A stretch of 64,000 bases of DNA from Anagrus nilaparvatae. Its lineage: Eukaryota; Arthropoda; Insecta; Hymenoptera; Mymaridae. The DNA is taken from NCBI GenBank assembly GCA_022575985.1, contig JAKSXM010000231.1, forward strand, positions 5,334,501-5,398,500. The letters run 5' to 3'. The translations under genes were made by a program, and so were the position numbers. Below the pieces are notes generated by a model that saw only the letters and a list, made by a program, of their open reading frames with translations, made no database searches and was not told the origin of the DNA. The first letter of the stretch is position 1; every line of letters begins with the position of its first letter. Below, piece after piece: positions 36,726 to 46,682 of the stretch.

Positions 36726-36852
36726 TCAGTATTTTTGTAACGTTACAGGTAAATTACCACTTGAATTTATTAAATTGCAATCTTGATAGTAACGAGGATA
36801 TGGTGACGAAGCTGCTGTGCCTCCACTCGATAATGGGGTTGGTGGACTCGAT
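36726..36852 (-). other. croc: croc exon 2 (coding part)
   Basis: The donor is TATAG followed by GTAATT at 41001. The acceptor is TTTATTTACAG ending at 36853, with a CTAATG branch-like site 12-17 nt before. Joining AG and A makes an Arg codon and keeps the frame. The resulting C terminus (YR, then a short linker, YYQDC, then K-aromatic-stop) resembles the vertebrate FoxC ending as I remember it (YR, then YDCSKF). Composition is clearly richer in GC than the flanks. TGA is at 36726-36728. Confidence 0.85.
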
Positions 36853-39800
36853 CTGTAAATAAACATTAGGATATTTTTTTATGTCTAATTAATTTTTTAA
36901 CTTTTTTTTTAGTTTATCAGAATTATGATTTATTTGATTTCTTAAACTTTTTTCTCGTTAATTTTGGGTTCCGGATATATATTTAGGATTGATTTTTAAA
37001 ATTAAATTCTTCGTGTCATGGAGAAATTTTTTTTCATCCTAAGTTTCATTTGTGCCATGATTGAGCATGAATTTTATATTTTAGTAAATTATGAAATTTA
37101 GGATTTCCTGTATGTGCGCAGTTCTTAAAATAAAAAAATTTAATTTTAAATGTCTAATAAATTTTAAACATCACTTGTTATATTATAGTTCCTATTTAAT
37201 TATGAGAAATAGTACATTTCTTTGAAAGAAATCAATTAAATTTTTCGTAAAATGATGAAAATATTAAATTTTTTGAAATAGTTATAATAGATTTAGAAAT
37301 TTTTATTAGTCTTATTTCTTCATGATTTTGAAAAGTTTTGAAATTTACATGTAGGAAATTAAAAGTATAGCGTTTCTGTAGTTAATTTTTATTTTTTTAT
37401 GAAGCAAATGTATTTTATGCACTAAATCTTAATATATTTTAATCAGAATTACATGTCAATCAAAAGATATCACTGTAAATAAATTATATTGCCCTCCAGC
37501 ACGTAAAACTTGTGCATTACGCTTAGCGGAGAAATATCTGTGCTCATCGCCCAATCAGACAAAAAAAATCGTAAGTATCATGGGTAACAAAACTTTAGAA
37601 AATAGCGTGAACATTTATCAAAAGCTTCGCCGAACATTCGGGCAAAAACTGCACTAATAACAATTAATACAAAAGTCTTAAGCCCTTTCTACATCATATT
37701 AAAAGTCTGTTAAAAGTCGATATAAAATCTGGTCATGTTTAAAATTTATATCGTGTAGTTGGGAGTTATTCACGATTATTCATCGAAAACTTTAACAGCC
37801 CTGGGTGGAGTAGTATAATAGAAATTGAAAAATAGTACAAAAAAATTTCCCTACTTTTCTGTTAGATTTAGTTTAATTAAACACAAAAATAATTTAAAAT
37901 TATAGTATTATTTTGTTAGTTAAAATTATTTGTTTATGTTTCAAAAAGAATTTAAGAATCATAAATAAAAAATTTATAACCGGTTTGTGTAACTACACAA
38001 CCAACGATAACACTGATAATAAAGTATCTATTGTGTTCATAATATAAATATTTATTCCCAAACATTCATATTTAGATTTTTATTATAGAAATCATGCTGC
38101 TTAGACATCAAAGTGAACAAAATTAGTTAAATTTTCAAATTATTACAGTTTTTTAAATAATATTAATTTATTTTTTATTAATTTTTACAATAAATTCTTT
38201 AAAAATTCTGCACCAATGGTCCCTAGGTACATCTGCACCAATGCTCCCTAGGTACATCTGCACCAAAGGTCTTTAGGGATTTCTGCGTCGAAGGTTCCTA
38301 GGTACTTCTGCACCGAAGGTCCCTAGGTACGTCTGTACCAAAGGTGTTTAGGGACTTCTATACCATAGGTCCCTAGGTACTTCTGCAACAAAGGTCTTTA
38401 GGGATTTCTGCGCCAAAGGTTCCTAGGTACTTCTGCACCAAAGGTCTTTAGGGACTTCTGCACCAATAGTCCCTAGGTACTTCTGCACCAATACTCCCTA
38501 GGAACTTCTGCACCAAAGGTCTTTAGGGACTTCTGCACCAATGCTCCCTAGGTACTTCTGCACCAAAGTCCATTTCACCCCCCCCTAAAAAAGTCAATTT
38601 TTGACCCCCCCCCCTAAAAGCGTCACTTTTTCACCCCCCCCCCCCCTGCCAAGCCGGACTTTTTCAAATACCCCATCCAATGAACATGTTCCATGTTAAA
38701 GGAAACAGGAAGTACCTATTTGTGTTAAATTTTATTTGTGGTTTTATTTTTCATTCAGAATAACCTTTCAGAGGTACCTTTAAACAGAAGATTAAGACTT
38801 TAAATATTGAAATCTACTTCTTAGGACTTTTTTTGGCTACTGACTCTAATTATTCTGCTCTGGTTAGCTTCAAAACATCTAATATTAAAAATAACTAGTC
38901 TTCGGATAGCTCGTATAAGACTTTATAATCAGTATTAATAATTCTGAACCACATATAGGCCAAAATTATTTCTTTGCAGGATCCAATGAATTAATAGAAC
39001 TACACAAAAGCAACTTAGTTAATCTAAATGTTGTAGTTCTTGTTTTGTCTGAAATATTTATTCTTATAGTTTTAGTTATTATCGATAACCAAATTAAGAT
39101 GTTACTTTTAGTTTAAAAGTTTCTGTATCAAACTGCGGGATTCTGTAATACTGGTTTCTTAAAGTTTGTTTTCCCTAGTTCAATTTTCTAATTAAAACTA
39201 AAAAATACAAACATTATGATTCATACTATTCAGGTTTACTGAATAATATTAGTTCTAGTCTAAAATAAATATTTCAGACAAAACAAGAACTGCAACATTT
39301 AGATTAATTGTGTTTCTTTTGTGTAGTTCTATTAATTCATTGAAACCTTGATTATAAAGTCTTATACAAGTTATCTAACGATTAAGATATAGACAGATAT
39401 GTCTTATTTTGAAATTAAAAAAATATTTAACTATTATAATCAAGGCAGCGTTAAATAATGTCATTTATAATCTCAGTTGGTTTTAATATGTACCCTAAAC
39501 CGTCGTACAATAAGTTTAAATATTTTTCTTGCACAGAAAATTGAAATTTTTATTATTATATTATTATTACAGCAAAATTTTTAAAAACGATTTAATTTAC
39601 AAGTGATCTGATTAAAAAATAGATTAAAAAAAAATCTAACTAAAAAATCACTTATTAATTTTTTTGGTTCAGTTTAAGGAAAACCAAATTTAGAATATTT
39701 TCTGATTTTGTGCTTCGATATACTCCGAATTGACTCTTTGTCTATTTCTCAGTTTCATTAGTTTAACTTAAGTATATCGATCTTAAAAGATAAGATAATA

Positions 39801-42419
39801 GTTGCTCTATCACTGATGCAAATTATTTTAAAATCAAGAAAGAAAGATTAATTTAATTATAAAAATAAAACAAAACTATTTTTAATTTTAAAAAGAACGC
39901 TAATTAAACATTTTTTTAATTTATTTGAGAATGAAATATAAAATGTATCTGATACTTAATTTGACTGGTTTAATATATCTTTTTACTTTAAATATTAATT
40001 TGTCTAGTCAATGTGGGACATTTGGTTTTTCTGGCGAAAATTTAAATTTCATATATAAAAACTACTGTTTCAAAAAATGTTACAAGTAAGAATTTAAGCC
40101 AACAAAATTATTATGCAAAGACAATTTGTCTATCTCCATCTCACAGATAATTGAAATAATTTTTTTTTTTTTTTAGGAAATTTTGAGTTCTTGTTATTTC
40201 AATCCTTTATTTTATGAAATAAAGGATAATATAAAAGCATTAAAACAAATATTCCAGGAAATTCCTCGGACCCGAGCTCGGACCTACGAAAAAGATCTAA
40301 AAGTTTTTTAGGGGCGGTCTTCTAGAGGATTAAATCTTATTTTCTTTTAAAATCCGGAAATTCCAATCGACCCCTGTTGTTTCTTAAATCTTTTCAACAA
40401 TTAATTATTGTCTAAGTTTTAATTACGCAATTTAAAAATTTTCCAGAAATTCATTTTTTTTTAAATGTTGCAGTTTTAATTTAAATTCTTAAAAGTTCAT
40501 TAAACGTTTAATTAATGTATCTCAAATTGTGCAAACATACTTTTTTATGAAATGCAAAATTAATTTATTGATATGAATGACTTTATAAAAAAAATAAATT
40601 TCATTAATTATTAACGAAAATTTAGAGATTTAAAAACTATTTTAACAATACAAAGCTACTACAATTTTATATAATTTTCTAATATTAATAAGATTGAAAA
40701 AATTTGATTTATTCAAAAAACAACAATAAAGAATTTAAAATTTATTTTTAAAATAAAGTATGAATCATAAAATTTTTAAATTATTGATAAGAAAAAAAAA
40801 TTCGTTCAATTGCATATTATTAATAATTTGTTTAATTAATTTTTTTTTTCACTTGATAAAATAAAGACTAATTGTAAATAATAATTTATATTTTTTGCAC
40901 ATTATTTATCAATTTAAAAAAAAAACCATTAAAAGATCGTTGACTTTTGATAAAAAATGTCATTGGGTAAAGTTAAATAAAAAATTAAATAATTAAATTA
41001 CCTATAAATTTGACAATTTGGTGATTGTGATTCTTGGTACATATTTGCAGTGTCTGGGCTTGCTGCTTCTTGATACCATTGTATGTTAGCGTGTGTTCTT
41101 GGGCCATTGGTATTATAATCGGCATGGTCCATAATATATCCTGATGGGCAATACGGTGCATACATATTTGTGCCCAATGCTGTATTATTTCTAGGGATGC
41201 TACCAGCATTACCGTAGCCTGATGATGCCATCATTGCAGCAACAGCAGCTGTTGTTGTTATGGTTGTTGCAACTGAAACGTTTGATAAATCTCTTGGGCT
41301 TGTGCCGACGGCATTACCAATATTTGTTGTGCTTGCTGTTGACATTATTGGATGTAAATGCGTTGGCGATTGCGTTTGCTGGATTCCATGAGATGATGTA
41401 ACGGCAGTAGTTGCTGATAAATGCTGGTGCTGTGGCTGTTGCTGACTAATCGAATGATGTTGTAAATGATCTCTGCTTGAAGAGTTCAAGAGACTTCCAT
41501 TATCACGGGTTGTCATCAAAGAATTGACGCTAAAGCTCGTTGGGTCCAAGCCCGAATTAACATCTTGAATTGGTGCACTTTGGTGAATTTGGTGATGTGT
41601 ATTGGTAAGATGACTCGGTGCTAAAGCGCTTTGAATAACACTTTGAGAATTTGCGTTCCCAGTTGGTTTTGGGTCACTTATAGGACTATGATGATTATAT
41701 TTGGAATTTCCTAAACAATGTGAATTTGGGCTATTACCGCTTGCTGGTTCTTTTTTAGGTTTACAGAGTCCTTGATCTAAAAGACCAATTTTTTTACTGG
41801 AATGATTATGAAGACCGGAGTGGTGCAACGTTAATGGCTTAATATCTTCTAATTTTTTCGGGTCTATTAAACCTTGTCTTTTTAGTGCTTCTTCCTTTTC
41901 CCTAACGGCGTCTTGTTTTTTAAAACGTCTCCGGCGTCTCAAATATGAACCATTGTCAAACATATTATAGCTATCCGGATCTAATGACCAATAGCTACCC
42001 TTACCTGGTTTCTTATCATCCCTTGGTACTTTAATAAAACATTCGTTTAAACTTAAATTATGTCTAATAGAATTTTGCCAACCTTGTTTGTTTTCACGAT
42101 AATACGGAAATTTATCCATAATGTATTGATAAATTCCGTTTAAGGTAACTTTTTTATCGGGCGAATGTTGTATTGCCATTGTTATAAGTGCGATATATGA
42201 AAATGGCGGTTTAACAACCGAATCTTTACCTGGATGATGGAATGGTGGTTGCATTGGATTACCACCGGAATAAACACCAGCTGGGAAATTTCCATATCTA
42301 TATTGTTCATAGTAACTTTGAGCTGATGGTACGCTTGGATATCCTAAAGTACCCATGTCTAACGATACGTTGATTGCTGTGGGTCTATAATAATGGGTAT
42401 CTTCACCGAATGTGTGCAT
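36726..42419 (-). CDS. croc: FoxC forkhead transcription factor, crocodile orthologue, join 41002-42419 and 36726-36852
   Basis: A nuclear DNA-binding regulator of the FoxC class. In Drosophila croc acts in head and posterior foregut patterning. Exon 1 encodes residues 1-472 with the forkhead domain at about 69-168: [14 protein letters not shown] opens it, the recognition helix is [13 protein letters not shown], and the wing ends in a basic RRRRRFKKQ. The remainder is Ser/His/Gln-rich low-complexity sequence typical of the family, with FSVNSLMT resembling a conserved FoxC activation-domain motif. Residue 473 is split across a 4.1-kb intron. Exon 2 adds 41 residues, ending [10 protein letters not shown] through LQKY. 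The total of 514 aa is close to the roughly 508 I recall for Drosophila. Start chosen at the only upstream Met, with the MHTF opening as recalled for insect FoxC. If the intron were retained, the protein would stop right after QIYR. Confidence 0.95.
37490..37700. repeat. Dispersed repeat R2, second-half copy
   Basis: CCCTCCAGCACGTAAAACTT, TCGTAAGTATCATGGGTAAC, AAAGCTTCGCCGAACATTCG follow the order seen at 11955-12110. It lies inside the croc intron. Confidence 0.55.
38207..38570. repeat. 25-bp minisatellite, about 14-15 units
   Basis: The unit core is CCCTAGGTACTTCTGCACC with variable AATGG, AAAGG or AATGC after it. Unit variants alternate between CCCTAGGTAC and TTTAGGGACT types, which suggests a higher-order pattern. 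Confidence 0.85.
38578..38646. repeat. C-homopolymer module array (G runs in croc pre-mRNA)
   Basis: Three C runs of 8, 10 and 13 are separated by 19-bp and 18-bp A/T-rich spacers. Because croc is on the minus strand, its pre-mRNA carries these as three long G runs. Confidence 0.85.
38905..39390. repeat. Hairpin repeat in croc intron
   Basis: ATAAGACTTTATAATCA, GAATTAATAGAACTACACAA and TCTAAATGTTGTAGTTCTTG on the left are mirrored by CAAGAACTGCAACATTTAGA, TTTGTGTAGTTCTATTAATT and TGATTATAAAGTCTTAT on the right. The loop is about 150 bp. This is a fold-back element. Confidence 0.7.
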
Positions 42420-42829
42420 TATGTTATTAAATAAATTAAGTTCAAGGTTTTTTAATTACCTATATTTATTTGTTAATAAAAACTTTTTTCATCCTCGAAA
42501 TTTTTCGGTTTTTGTCTTTCAACGAAACAACAAATCCAATGGTATTATTTAAATATTCTAAGCACTACACAATCACTTTTGCAAAAAGTATTTTCACTCG
42601 CGTATATTCGCGGTGTTACTGATGCGTCGGATAACAATAATACGATAACAAATATTTAAAATTAAATAAATAATTCAAGTTATTAAAATCCATACGTTAA
42701 AAATAACAAGGGTAAGAAAACTGAATAAGTGTTTATAAAAAAAATTTTTTTTCTTTGTCACTCAATTAACAATTATTTGTTTATAAATAAAATAAGTAAA
42801 TGTTTTCTTTTCTGTAAACTAACGATTTA

Positions 42830-42863
42830 TATTTATAGAAACGAAGAAGTAACCGATTTTATA
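42830..42863 (-). promoter_or_regulatory. TATA-like boxes of croc
   Basis: On the minus strand TATAAAA (42857-42863) and TATAAATA (42830-42837) lie about 410-440 bp before the croc start codon. Neither has a clear TCAGT initiator at the ideal distance, so which one is used, if either, is open. Confidence 0.35.
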
Positions 42864-43195
42864 CTCTTGATTCTCTAAAGGCCAAACGCCTTCTATACTG
42901 CATGCGCAGACATAGTCAGTTATTTTGATGAAATTTTGGGGTAATACACTTCTCGAGAAGTGTGTAAAACAGAGGCGGAGAGATGGAAATAGTAGTTTTT
43001 AGGCGGGATTATTATTTTAACTATTAAAAGAGACAGAGAGAAAGAGAGAGAGAGTTTAAAGAAGGGGTAAAGTATTATGCGCGTAAAGGTAGGAGTAAAA
43101 GTAAATGATTGGTTGTTTGCTAAGTGGTGAAAGTATAGCTACTGATAAAATGTCCAATAGGGAATTTTAGGGTAGCTGTTGCATTATAATAACAA
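42840..43195. promoter_or_regulatory. croc promoter-proximal region
   Basis: A non-repetitive, GC-richer block just upstream of the inferred croc start. It holds an NRF1/Ewg-like TGCATGCGCAG (42899-42909), the perfect palindrome ACACTTCTCGAGAAGTGT (42946-42963) centred on an XhoI-type E-box CTCGAG, a GA tract (about 43027-43056) of the kind bound by GAGA factors, and CCAAT boxes in both orientations (about 43108 and 43153). It is the only such block near the gene. Confidence 0.5.
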
Positions 43196-43199
43196 GCGT

Positions 43200-44295
43200 C
43201 AACGCCTACGAATTGTTTAAAAAATTTATATTATACAATTTTTAAGTCTTTAAGTGTTATTATTATTATTTTTATTATTATTATTATTTTATATGTTGCA
43301 CATATTAAAGTAATCTATGTTAGTGTGTATGTGTGTTAATATAATAAGTATGCTTATAATATTGATGTTACATATTTATTAAAATAATAATTTATATTTA
43401 TTGTATTAATTATTAAAAACATATTATTTTATAAAAAAAATAAATAAATGCTTTTTTAACATGTTTTTTTGTGTTTTGATATAATTTTTTAATTTAGATT
43501 TTAAATTATGATTATAAATTTTGTATACATGGTTAATAAAATATTAATTGAATTTTTCGTACAATAAAAATATTTTGTGTATTAAATTATGATTTATTTA
43601 TCTTAATTAAAAACTTTTTTTTGGGTAAGTAATATAGGGCATTTTTTGAAACTATTCAACGGGATTTTTACGTACTATTTTCTAAATTTGGAAAACCTTT
43701 TTTTTGTGTTAAAAAAATATTAATATTAGTTTTGCATAGTAAACTTGCGGTATACCTCGAGCAATGACAAAATATTCATAAAAAAGTGATATTCTATTAG
43801 CCTTAAAATTTTAAATAAATTCTTAAAAAAAAATATTAGTTAATAAAACTGCAGTGTTTTTTTAATTTTTTAGGTACTAAGTCGAAGAAATCGAGTGATA
43901 AAGAAATAGAAATAAATAAGTACAGTATAGGTAGAAAATGAAAAAAAAAGTTTTTTAAATGATTGAAATAATAACAACCTTTACGAGCAAATTCTTAATG
44001 ATATTTTATTTAGATGTCAATAAAGTCAAGACTACAAAAAATGTTTTTATTTTTTTAACTTATAAAATTTCAGTACAAAATAATTAAGGCGTTTTTTTTT
44101 TAAAATAAGTTTATTTAACAAAATTTAGGTTTCAAACCATTATGCTTCGAAGATATTACCTTAAACATACTCTTATTCTACACAAGCAGACATTCGAACA
44201 GACTTTTTTTCGTTTTCATGCGTCTACTACTCTCAAAACGTGCTTAAAAATTGAAAACGATGATTTTGAATAACACAATAATCCCTTTTTAGGGA
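43200..44295. other. AT-rich upstream DNA, ATT microsatellite
   Basis: (TTA)n-type repeats lie near 43258-43290. No gene or structured element was seen. Confidence 0.5.
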
Positions 44296-44301
44296 AAAAA
44301 C

Positions 44302-44664
44302 GCTGTAAAAAGTAACTTCCTTAGATTAACAAAAATAATAGAATGTTTACGAAAAATTAGTAAATTTTTTAAAAAAATTTGTAAATATTCGATAAAAATC
44401 ATAAATTTACAAAATTTAGTATATTATCGAAAAACTCCAGAATTCTCGTTTTTTTTTTGTGAATTTATGAAATTAATTCATAACTATTTTTCGTAAAACG
44501 ACTCTTTTTTTTAATTTTCGAAAAAAAATTGTAAATTATCAATTTTACTTTCGAATTACTCGAATTTTTTGTTAATATACTAAATTTAGTAAGTTTACGA
44601 TTTTTTTCGAATATTTACTAATTTTTTTGAAAATTTATTAATTTTTCGAAAATACTTTTTACAG
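44302..44664. mobile_element. Fold-back MITE with CTGTAAAAAGTA ends, about 362 bp
   Basis: CTGTAAAAAGTA (44303) is mirrored by TACTTTTTACAG ending at 44664. Inner blocks TTTACGAAAAATTAGTAAAT, GTAAATATTCGATAAAAATC pair with their inverses at 44600-44655. Related sequences occur at 53800-53960, 55515-55680 and 60600-60790, all built from AGTAAATTTACG-like dyads. Confidence 0.65.
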
Positions 44665-45309
44665 TAAACGTTTAAATTTTCGGTTACCAGGTGATATTAG
44701 ATTCTTTAACAAAAATATAAGATTTCTAGAGTTATATAGCTCATTTAATATTTCCACTAATTTCATGGGCCATAATGGAGAAAATTTGCAGTCCCTAAAA
44801 GTCCATGTATTCGTTAACAGTAATTTGTATAATGATATATTATATGAGTTACAATTTTGGGAATTTTAATTTAAGATTGCATGATAGAATTTTTAAGCCA
44901 TTTCTAAGTATTTTAAAAAAGATACAATTTGTTTTTTATGGTAGTTTTTAAAAGAAAAACTTTTTTGAAAGACTTAAATTAGTCAAAATTTGACTATAAT
45001 GCATTACTACATATTTCAAAGGATACAAAAATTTTTTTTTAAAGTTTTGTATCTTTTTAAATCGTTTTAAAACAATTTGATCATTTTAAGTTAACATTAT
45101 TTATCTCATTTTAATATCATATTTTTTTCAATTTTTTTTAGATTTCTTAGTAATCCGATAAATATGTAAATCAGGATGGTTATTTTTTATACGAGAAGAA
45201 ACAAAGTTTCGGAAAGTTCCAGACAGGACGCGATTGTTAAAAAAATTTTTCTTTGGAAAAATTGTATGGATAGAAAATTTTCCTGGCCAAAATTTTTTTC
45301 TCTATAGTC

Positions 45310-45480
45310 AAAAAAATTTTTTTTTTTTAGTTGCGCATGCGCGAGGAATTGAGTGAATAAGTTTCATCTTCTAGCATTCATATCTCGCCTGCAGACCAAT
45401 TTTATTTTTGAAGTACTTAAAAATTTTGTTTTTGTATGATTTTTTTTGTAAATTTTTCGTTTTGTTTTTTTGCTTTCTTA
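45310..45480. repeat. Dispersed repeat R4 with NRF1-type site
   Basis: GAGGAATTGAGTGAATAAG, TCTAGCATTCATATC, CTGCAGACCAATTTTATT and AAGTACTTAAAAATTTTG recur inverted at 51725-51880. This copy contains TGCGCATGCGCG (45331-45342), a full match to the NRF1/Ewg consensus; the other copy lacks it. Confidence 0.6.
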
Positions 45481-45795
45481 AAAAACTAGATCAAGAATTC
45501 TGATTTTAAAAGTTTCATTTTTAGTCAAGGCGCCAGCAATGTTAAATGCATCCAAAAATTTTATCAGCACTAGAATGGATGCACATCAGTGAAACGTATG
45601 TATTTTTGGTCGCTGAAAACAATTTTGAAGGTTTCATCCATTTTCGGATGGCCAGTTTTGAGTAATGGACGCTATATAATAAAAAATCGGCGAAAAATTA
45701 GCAAGATTGGTAATATCTTGAAAACAATTGCTAATTGAGCCTATTTCTGGTACGCTAAAAAGTTTTTCGGGGTCGCTGATCACGATTTTGAAGAC

Positions 45796-46378
45796 AGATT
45801 TATAAAAACCTAAATGGCGGACTCCAAATGGCGTATTTCTAACCTCAAGAAAGGGCGATTTATGCTGTTTTAAGCATATTTACGTTGTCTAATAAGTTTC
45901 CAATAGTCAATAAATGCTAATATGTTTTTCGTACCAGTTATTACGATTCTGAGTGCTAAAAATGGCGGATTCCTAACCTCAAAATCGACAATAAATGCTA
46001 TTTTAAGCATTTAAACGTGATTTAGTTAGCAATTTAAGGTACATGAAAGTATTTACTTGTAAGTGTTTTCAAATCATATAGAATAATTAATTAAAACAAT
46101 TTATTTAAAATCTTACCTCAGAATCGTGATCGCTGACCCCAAAAACTTAAAATCCAATACGTTAAAATGCTTCAAACAGCATTTATTGACTATTTTTAGG
46201 TTAATAATCCACCATTTTTAGCCCGCTATTTTGAAAATTAAAAATATGACCTCAGAATCGTTATAACTGGCCCGAAAAATTTATTAGACAACATAAATAC
46301 GGTTAAAAAAGCATAGCGCCGTTTCTGAGGTTAGAAATACGCCATTTTGAGTCCGCCATTTTGGTTTTTATAAATCTG
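45796..46378. mobile_element. Palindromic element B inserted in the left arm
   Basis: AGATTTATAAAAACC at 45796 pairs with GGTTTTTATAAATCT ending near 46377. Inside, AATGGCGGACTCCAAATGGC, AATACGCCATTTTGAG and GACAATAAATGCTATTTTAA pair with their inverses. The equivalent point in the right arm (GTCTTCA joined to CACACTGAG) lacks it, which shows B was inserted after the larger palindrome formed, with at most a 2-bp CA duplication. Confidence 0.7.
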
Positions 46379-46682
46379 CACTGAGACAAATATTCCATTA
46401 GTTTAATAGGTTTGATTTCATTGAAATATAGCAATGAAATATTCTATTAAATTAATAGTATAGTTATTGAATCAATGAAATATTTCATTAAATTAATAAT
46501 ATTTTAAATTCAGTAATTTTAGACTGTACTGCGCAACTCAGAATTCACTGAGAGAGACAGCGCCACGGTATACTTTAATAACAGAGTTTATGCTGTTTTG
46601 AGTATGCCAATAATTAAAGAAAATGAAGTTTTAATTTAAAAAAAAAAAATGTTAATATATAATGGTGGAAACGCTGCTGTTT

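Larger units (their letters stand above)
37935..38705. mobile_element. Minisatellite-bearing dispersed element, copy 1 (in croc intron)
   Basis: The unique left part (GGTTTGTGTAACTACACAAC, then ATAAAGTATCTATTGTGTTC and CATGCTGCTTAGACATCAAA) is followed by a tandem array (38207-38570), C-run modules, and the end ATGAACATGTTCCATGTTAA. Every part recurs inverted at 50095-50875. No open reading frame or transposase is seen. An internal tandem array in a non-autonomous element resembles some Helitron-like or foldback elements, but diagnostic ends are not recognised. Confidence 0.75.
36853..41001 (-). other. croc intron, about 4.15 kb
   Basis: Contains, from 5' to 3' on the plus strand, an R2 fragment (37490-37700), a minisatellite-bearing element (37935-38705), a hairpin (38905-39390) and an otherwise AT-rich stretch (39390-41000). 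A short GC-richer spot at 40255-40390 has the partial palindrome CGGACCCGAGCTCGGACC. Vertebrate FoxC1 and, as I recall, Drosophila croc are intronless, so the intron is probably a gain in this lineage, or elsewhere in insects. Confidence 0.75.

Noticed and set aside
38207..38570. 25-bp array as a CRISPR-like repeat
   Set aside because: Units are contiguous without unique spacers, so it is a minisatellite.
40998..41003. croc ending at QIYR with stop directly after exon 1
   Set aside because: The TAA is the inside of a good splice donor (GTAATT); joining to exon 2 restores a FoxC-like tail.
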